A DNA stretch of 5,734 nt from NCBI GenBank assembly GCA_014376915.1, contig JACMQP010000650.1:1-5734 (forward strand), in the 5' to 3' direction. Of the stretch, positions 1 through 5,734 are shown piece by piece (within the stretch, counting starts at the first letter, position 1; each line of letters begins with the position of its first letter). This stretch comes from Ramlibacter sp. (lineage in GTDB: Bacteria; Pseudomonadota; Gammaproteobacteria; Burkholderiales; Burkholderiaceae). The notes under the pieces are model-generated. The model was given only the letters and a program-made list of their open reading frames with translations. It did not search any database and was not told the origin of the DNA. Both the position numbers and the translations under genes were made by a program.

Positions 1-3968
<3,968 letters not shown>

Positions 3969-4031
3969 GGCGCACTCCTGAATTTCGCGGGACACCAGCT
4001 TACTGCACTGCAACACGAAAGCCAAGCTCAA
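3969..4031 (-). promoter_or_regulatory. gltB leader between the RAYT element and the start codon
   Basis: These 63 bp are all the non-element DNA left upstream of gltB before the 23-bp repeat begins. They hold the Shine-Dalgarno sequence. The only sigma-70-like pair I can find is weak: TTGGCT at 4025-4020 and TAAGCT at 4002-3997 with a 17-bp spacer, matching consensus at 4/6 and 3/6. No clear operator or intrinsic terminator is visible. The gltB promoter may be this weak site, may lie within or beyond the element, or gltB may be read through from upstream. The stretch has no stop codon in the gltB frame (21 sense codons), but I do not think it is translated, because the ribosome binding site and family alignment both place the start at 3968. 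Confidence 0.3.
3975..3980 (-). promoter_or_regulatory. Ribosome binding site of gltB
   Basis: The minus strand reads CAGGAG here, with 6 nt (TGCGCC) before the ATG at 3968. This is a good Shine-Dalgarno match at near-ideal spacing. It favours the ATG at 3968 over the in-frame ATG 14 codons later. Confidence 0.8.
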
Positions 4032-4054
4032 TAATCGGGGTCAGATTCCAATTA
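4032..4054 (+). repeat. Left terminal inverted repeat of the RAYT element
   Basis: This is a 23-bp repeat beginning TAATCGGGGTCAGATT and ending CCAATTA. It matches the right end (4810-4832, reverse complement) at 22 of 23 positions. The repeat is itself an imperfect palindrome: its outer seven bases pair with its last seven, apart from one C-A mismatch on the plus strand. It therefore resembles a REP-like hairpin as well as a terminal repeat. It lies in the 5' region of gltB, ending 63 bp before the start codon. Confidence 0.85.
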
Positions 4055-4079
4055 AAACAGCATCCTTTACTGACTCTAT

Positions 4080-4799
4080 TTAATCGGGGACAGATTTCAA
4101 TCCGTCGGTCCGGGTGGTCCCGACGGGGCGTCCTGCCTTGGCCTTTGCAACCCGGCGCGACGTGCGCTGCTGCAACTCTTCGACGTAATCGGCCTCTCCC
4201 AATGCCCACCCTTGCAATGCCGAGTCGGTCAGTGCTCGCTGTTGCTTTGTGCCAATACCGGCAACGACCAGCTCGGCGTAGGCTGCCTCCCGCGCGAACG
4301 GTGTATTGCCGAGCGACCACCACAGCGGATGCGGCGTCACCAGCTTGTCGTCACGCAGGCCGACGTAGTGGCCATGGCTGGACCAGGCGTAATCCTTGGC
4401 GGTTTGGGCGATGCCTGCCCGAACCGGGTTCAGGTCCATGTAGACCATGCACGCCAGCAGGTAGCGGTCGGCCTGGATCAATGTCGACCGATACCGGCCT
4501 TCCCAGAGGGTGCCGCTGCGGCCCTGGCGTTGGTTGAAGTAGCGGACGTAGCGCCGTCCGACAGCCTGCATCAGCAAAGGCAGCCCCACCGCAGTGGCCG
4601 GAGTTGCCAGCAGATGGAAGTGATTGGTCATGAGGACGTAGGCGTGCAGTTCGACCTCGAACTTGCGTGCGTTGTCGTCCAGCATCGACTGCAGCGTCTC
4701 GTAATCGGCCGTCGCGGCGAAGATCGCCTGGCGGTTGTTCCCGCGCTGGATCAGGTGATGGGGATAGCCTGGTACGGTGAGACGGGGAAGGCGCGCCAT
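4080..4799 (-). CDS. REP-associated tyrosine transposase (RAYT, Y1/HUH IS200-like family)
   Basis: This 239-residue protein is a single-strand DNA endonuclease/transposase of the RAYT (TnpA-REP) family. Such enzymes recognise and cut REP-type hairpins through a tyrosine intermediate. It opens with the typical block MARLPRLTVPGYPHHLIQRG. The HUH metal-binding motif is His60-Phe61-His62 in MTNHFHLL. GTLWEGRYRS lies at 96-105, and the probable catalytic Tyr120 sits in YMDLNPVRAG. The tail from about 212 is basic (RRVAKAKAGRP) and probably touches DNA. Length and motifs look intact, with no frameshift. I see no Shine-Dalgarno sequence: only 10 bp separate the ATG from the right-end repeat, so translation may be weak or coupled to the methyltransferase upstream. 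The last residues, GLKSVPD, are encoded by a degenerate repeat copy. The gene sits between the inverted repeats, pointing towards gltB. Confidence 0.93.
   Translation of the reverse strand: MARLPRLTVPGYPHHLIQRGNNRQAIFAATADYETLQSMLDDNARKFEVELHAYVLMTNHFHLLATPATAVGLPLLMQAVGRRYVRYFNQRQGRSGTLWEGRYRSTLIQADRYLLACMVYMDLNPVRAGIAQTAKDYAWSSHGHYVGLRDDKLVTPHPLWWSLGNTPFAREAAYAELVVAGIGTKQQRALTDSALQGWALGEADYVEELQQRTSRRVAKAKAGRPVGTTRTDGLKSVPD
4081..4103 (+). repeat. Degenerate internal third copy of the REP-like repeat
   Basis: This copy begins TAATCGGGGACAGATTTC and has the same orientation as the left end, 26 bp further in. It matches the left end at 19 of 23 positions: GGGGACAG replaces GGGGTCAG, and the last two bases have lost the palindrome's outer pairing. 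It overlaps the 3' end of the transposase gene, encoding its last residues (GLKSVPD) and the first two bases of its TAA stop. Confidence 0.75.
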
Positions 4800-4809
4800 G
4801 CACCGATGG

Positions 4810-4832
4810 TAATTGGAGTCTGACCCCGATTA
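4810..4832 (-). repeat. Right terminal inverted repeat of the RAYT element
   Basis: Read on the minus strand this is TAATCGGGGTCAGACT and so on, ending ATTA, an inverted copy of the left end with one difference. Its outermost TAA (4832-4830) is the in-frame stop codon of the methyltransferase. Its inner edge is only 10 bp upstream of the transposase start codon. Confidence 0.85.
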
Positions 4833-5708
4833 GAGGGGATAGCGCAGGGGTTGCAGGGATTGGAGCCCGAATTCGGCGAGCAAGGCCCGCAGGCGGTCGG
4901 CGGCGGCTTCCATTTTTCGCCCGGTCCAGCGGGCCAGGATCAGCTCGTTTTTCATGCTGTGCTCCCAGCCCACCAGTTCGGTCACGGTGACCTGGTAACC
5001 CATCGCCTCCAGGTACAGGCAGCGCAGCACATTGGTCAGCTGGCTGCCCATCTCGCGGGTGTGGAGCGGATGCCGCCAAAGTTCGGCGAGTGGCGTGCGG
5101 GCCAACGACAAAGCTTTGTTTTGGCGCAGGCAGCCGGCCAGTTCGGCCTGGCAGCATGGGACCAGCACCATGAAACGGGCTTGCTTGCGCAAGCCGAAAG
5201 CGATGGCGTCGTCTGTGGCCGTGTCGCACGCGTGCAGGGCGGTGACGATGTCGATCTTCTGCGGCAGTTCGGCGTCGTCGGCGGCTTGCGCGGCGCTGAT
5301 GTTCAGGAACGACATCCGCCCGAACCCAAGCCGGCCCGCGGGCCCACGCGACTTCTCGTCCAGCTCGGGGCGGGTTTCGGTGCCATAGATATGGCCGCCA
5401 GGACGATCCTTGAAAAACAAGTCGTACAGGATGAATCCCAAGTACGACTTGCCGGCGCCGTGGTCTGCCAGCGTCGTTCCCGTTGCCGACCCCGGTTCCA
5501 CTGCGAGTTCGAGCAACAACTTCTCGATGAACTGATACAGGTGATAGACCTGTTTGAGCTTGCGCCGGGAATCCTGGTTGAGCTTGCCCTCGCGGGTGAG
5601 GATGTGCAGTTCCTTCAGCAGCTCCACTGACTGGCCCGGGCGGATGTCCGGATCGAGCGCCGGGGCGGCCGGCGCGCTGTTGCCCTGGCGGGTCTTGGCG
5701 GTCTTCAT
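4830..5708 (-). CDS. Class I SAM-dependent methyltransferase, METTL25/Methyltransf_32-like
   Basis: This 292-residue protein is predicted to be a cytoplasmic methyltransferase of unknown substrate. After a low-complexity N-terminus (about 1-25), a helical stretch leads to KLKQVYHLYQFIE near 50-62. The SAM-binding motif I is LADHGAGKSYLGF at 80-92, with the GxGK arrangement of the METTL25/Trm13-like group. TETRPEL at 110-116 sits where the acidic motif II residue is expected. ALHACDTATDDAI at 157-169 and VPCC at 183-186 match the LHxCG-xxTD and PCC blocks of that group, with Asp in place of the usual Gly after the Cys. No signal peptide or membrane segment is visible. The start is moderately certain: AAAGG directly abuts the ATG, which is closer than ideal, and the ATG overlaps a possible upstream stop (ATGA), suggesting translational coupling. 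The stop TAA is the outermost triplet of the RAYT element's right end, so the native C-terminus may have been altered. The family call is from motifs seen by eye. Confidence 0.85.
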   Translation of the reverse strand: MKTAKTRQGNSAPAAPALDPDIRPGQSVELLKELHILTREGKLNQDSRRKLKQVYHLYQFIEKLLLELAVEPGSATGTTLADHGAGKSYLGFILYDLFFKDRPGGHIYGTETRPELDEKSRGPAGRLGFGRMSFLNISAAQAADDAELPQKIDIVTALHACDTATDDAIAFGLRKQARFMVLVPCCQAELAGCLRQNKALSLARTPLAELWRHPLHTREMGSQLTNVLRCLYLEAMGYQVTVTELVGWEHSMKNELILARWTGRKMEAAADRLRALLAEFGLQSLQPLRYPL

Positions 5709-5734
5709 CCTTTCGGGCCCACGTCCAGCGCGGC
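5705..5734 (-). CDS. Possible 3' end of an upstream gene, 5' part outside window
   Basis: One frame entering the window edge on the minus strand reads AALDVGPKG and then TGA. That TGA overlaps the methyltransferase ATG as ATGA, a common arrangement for translationally coupled genes in an operon. Nine codons are too few to recognise a family. The same bases are also open in the methyltransferase frame, so an extended methyltransferase N-terminus cannot be excluded. The call rests only on the ATGA overlap and the poorly placed Shine-Dalgarno sequence of the next gene. Confidence 0.3.
   Translation of the reverse strand, partial: AALDVGPKG

Larger units (their letters stand above)
4032..4832 (-). 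mobile_element. RAYT/REP-type element (801 bp) with 23-bp inverted ends
   Basis: The unit runs from TAATCGGGGTCAGA at its left end (4032) to the inverted copy at its right end (4832). The two 23-bp ends match at 22 of 23 positions, with a single T/C difference. It encloses one gene, a REP-associated tyrosine transposase of the IS200-like Y1/HUH superfamily, read on the minus strand. I see no target-site duplication: outside the ends are CCAAGCTCAA on the left and GAGGGGATAG on the right. That is expected for HUH single-strand chemistry. The A+T-rich ends and the lack of passenger genes fit a compact RAYT unit. The gene is intact, so the element may be active or recently active, but one copy cannot show mobility. 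Confidence 0.8.

Noticed and set aside
4032..4103. Two direct repeat copies 26 bp apart as the start of a CRISPR-like array
   Set aside because: There are only two unequal copies in this orientation, and the repeat also occurs inverted at the other end of a RAYT gene. This is a REP/terminal repeat arrangement.
4212..4823. A 203-codon plus-strand frame over the transposase gene
   Set aside because: It is antisense to the RAYT gene, has no family resemblance, and crosses the terminal repeat.
4810..4832. The right-end hairpin as an intrinsic terminator for the methyltransferase
   Set aside because: The stem is short, has mismatches and A-T closing pairs, and is not followed by a run of T on the minus strand.
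4351..5229. A 292-codon minus-strand frame spanning the element boundary
   Set aside because: It overlaps both the transposase and the methyltransferase in another frame, with Arg/Pro-rich low-complexity sequence and no motifs. Both overlapping genes have recognisable families.

Overview
The window looks like part of a GC-rich proteobacterial chromosome. The glutamate synthase large subunit starts in the style I associate with Burkholderiales, and in particular Oxalobacteraceae ([14 protein letters not shown], then the DACGVGF active-site block). That assignment rests on memory of the family, not on a search. All supported genes lie on the minus strand, so transcription runs from position 5734 towards position 1.

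In transcription order the layout is: (1) about nine codons that may be the 3' end of an unseen upstream gene, overlapping the next start by ATGA (5734-5705). (2) A complete 292-codon SAM-dependent methyltransferase of the METTL25/Methyltransf_32 type (5708-4830). (3) A compact 801-bp element (4832-4032) bounded by 23-bp near-perfect inverted repeats and carrying one REP-associated tyrosine transposase (RAYT) gene. A third, degenerate copy of the repeat overlaps the 3' end of the transposase gene. (4) A 63-bp leader with a clear Shine-Dalgarno sequence. (5) gltB, the NADPH-glutamate synthase alpha chain, which begins at 3968 and runs off the window at position 1. About 1322 residues are present, and the C-terminal beta-helix region is mostly missing.

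The first 3968 bases are one uninterrupted gltB reading frame. The long plus-strand open frames opposite it are antisense shadows. The enzymes here are not an obvious pathway together: gltB is core ammonia assimilation, the methyltransferase has an unknown substrate, and the RAYT unit is an insertion between them. I see no CRISPR array, tRNA, rRNA, defence system or toxin-antitoxin pair.

The most interesting part is the RAYT unit. Its outer end supplies the stop codon of the methyltransferase. Its internal repeat copy encodes the last residues and most of the stop codon of the transposase. Its other end lies only 63 bp before gltB. RAYT/REP elements are a known class, so this is an unusual junction rather than a new system.
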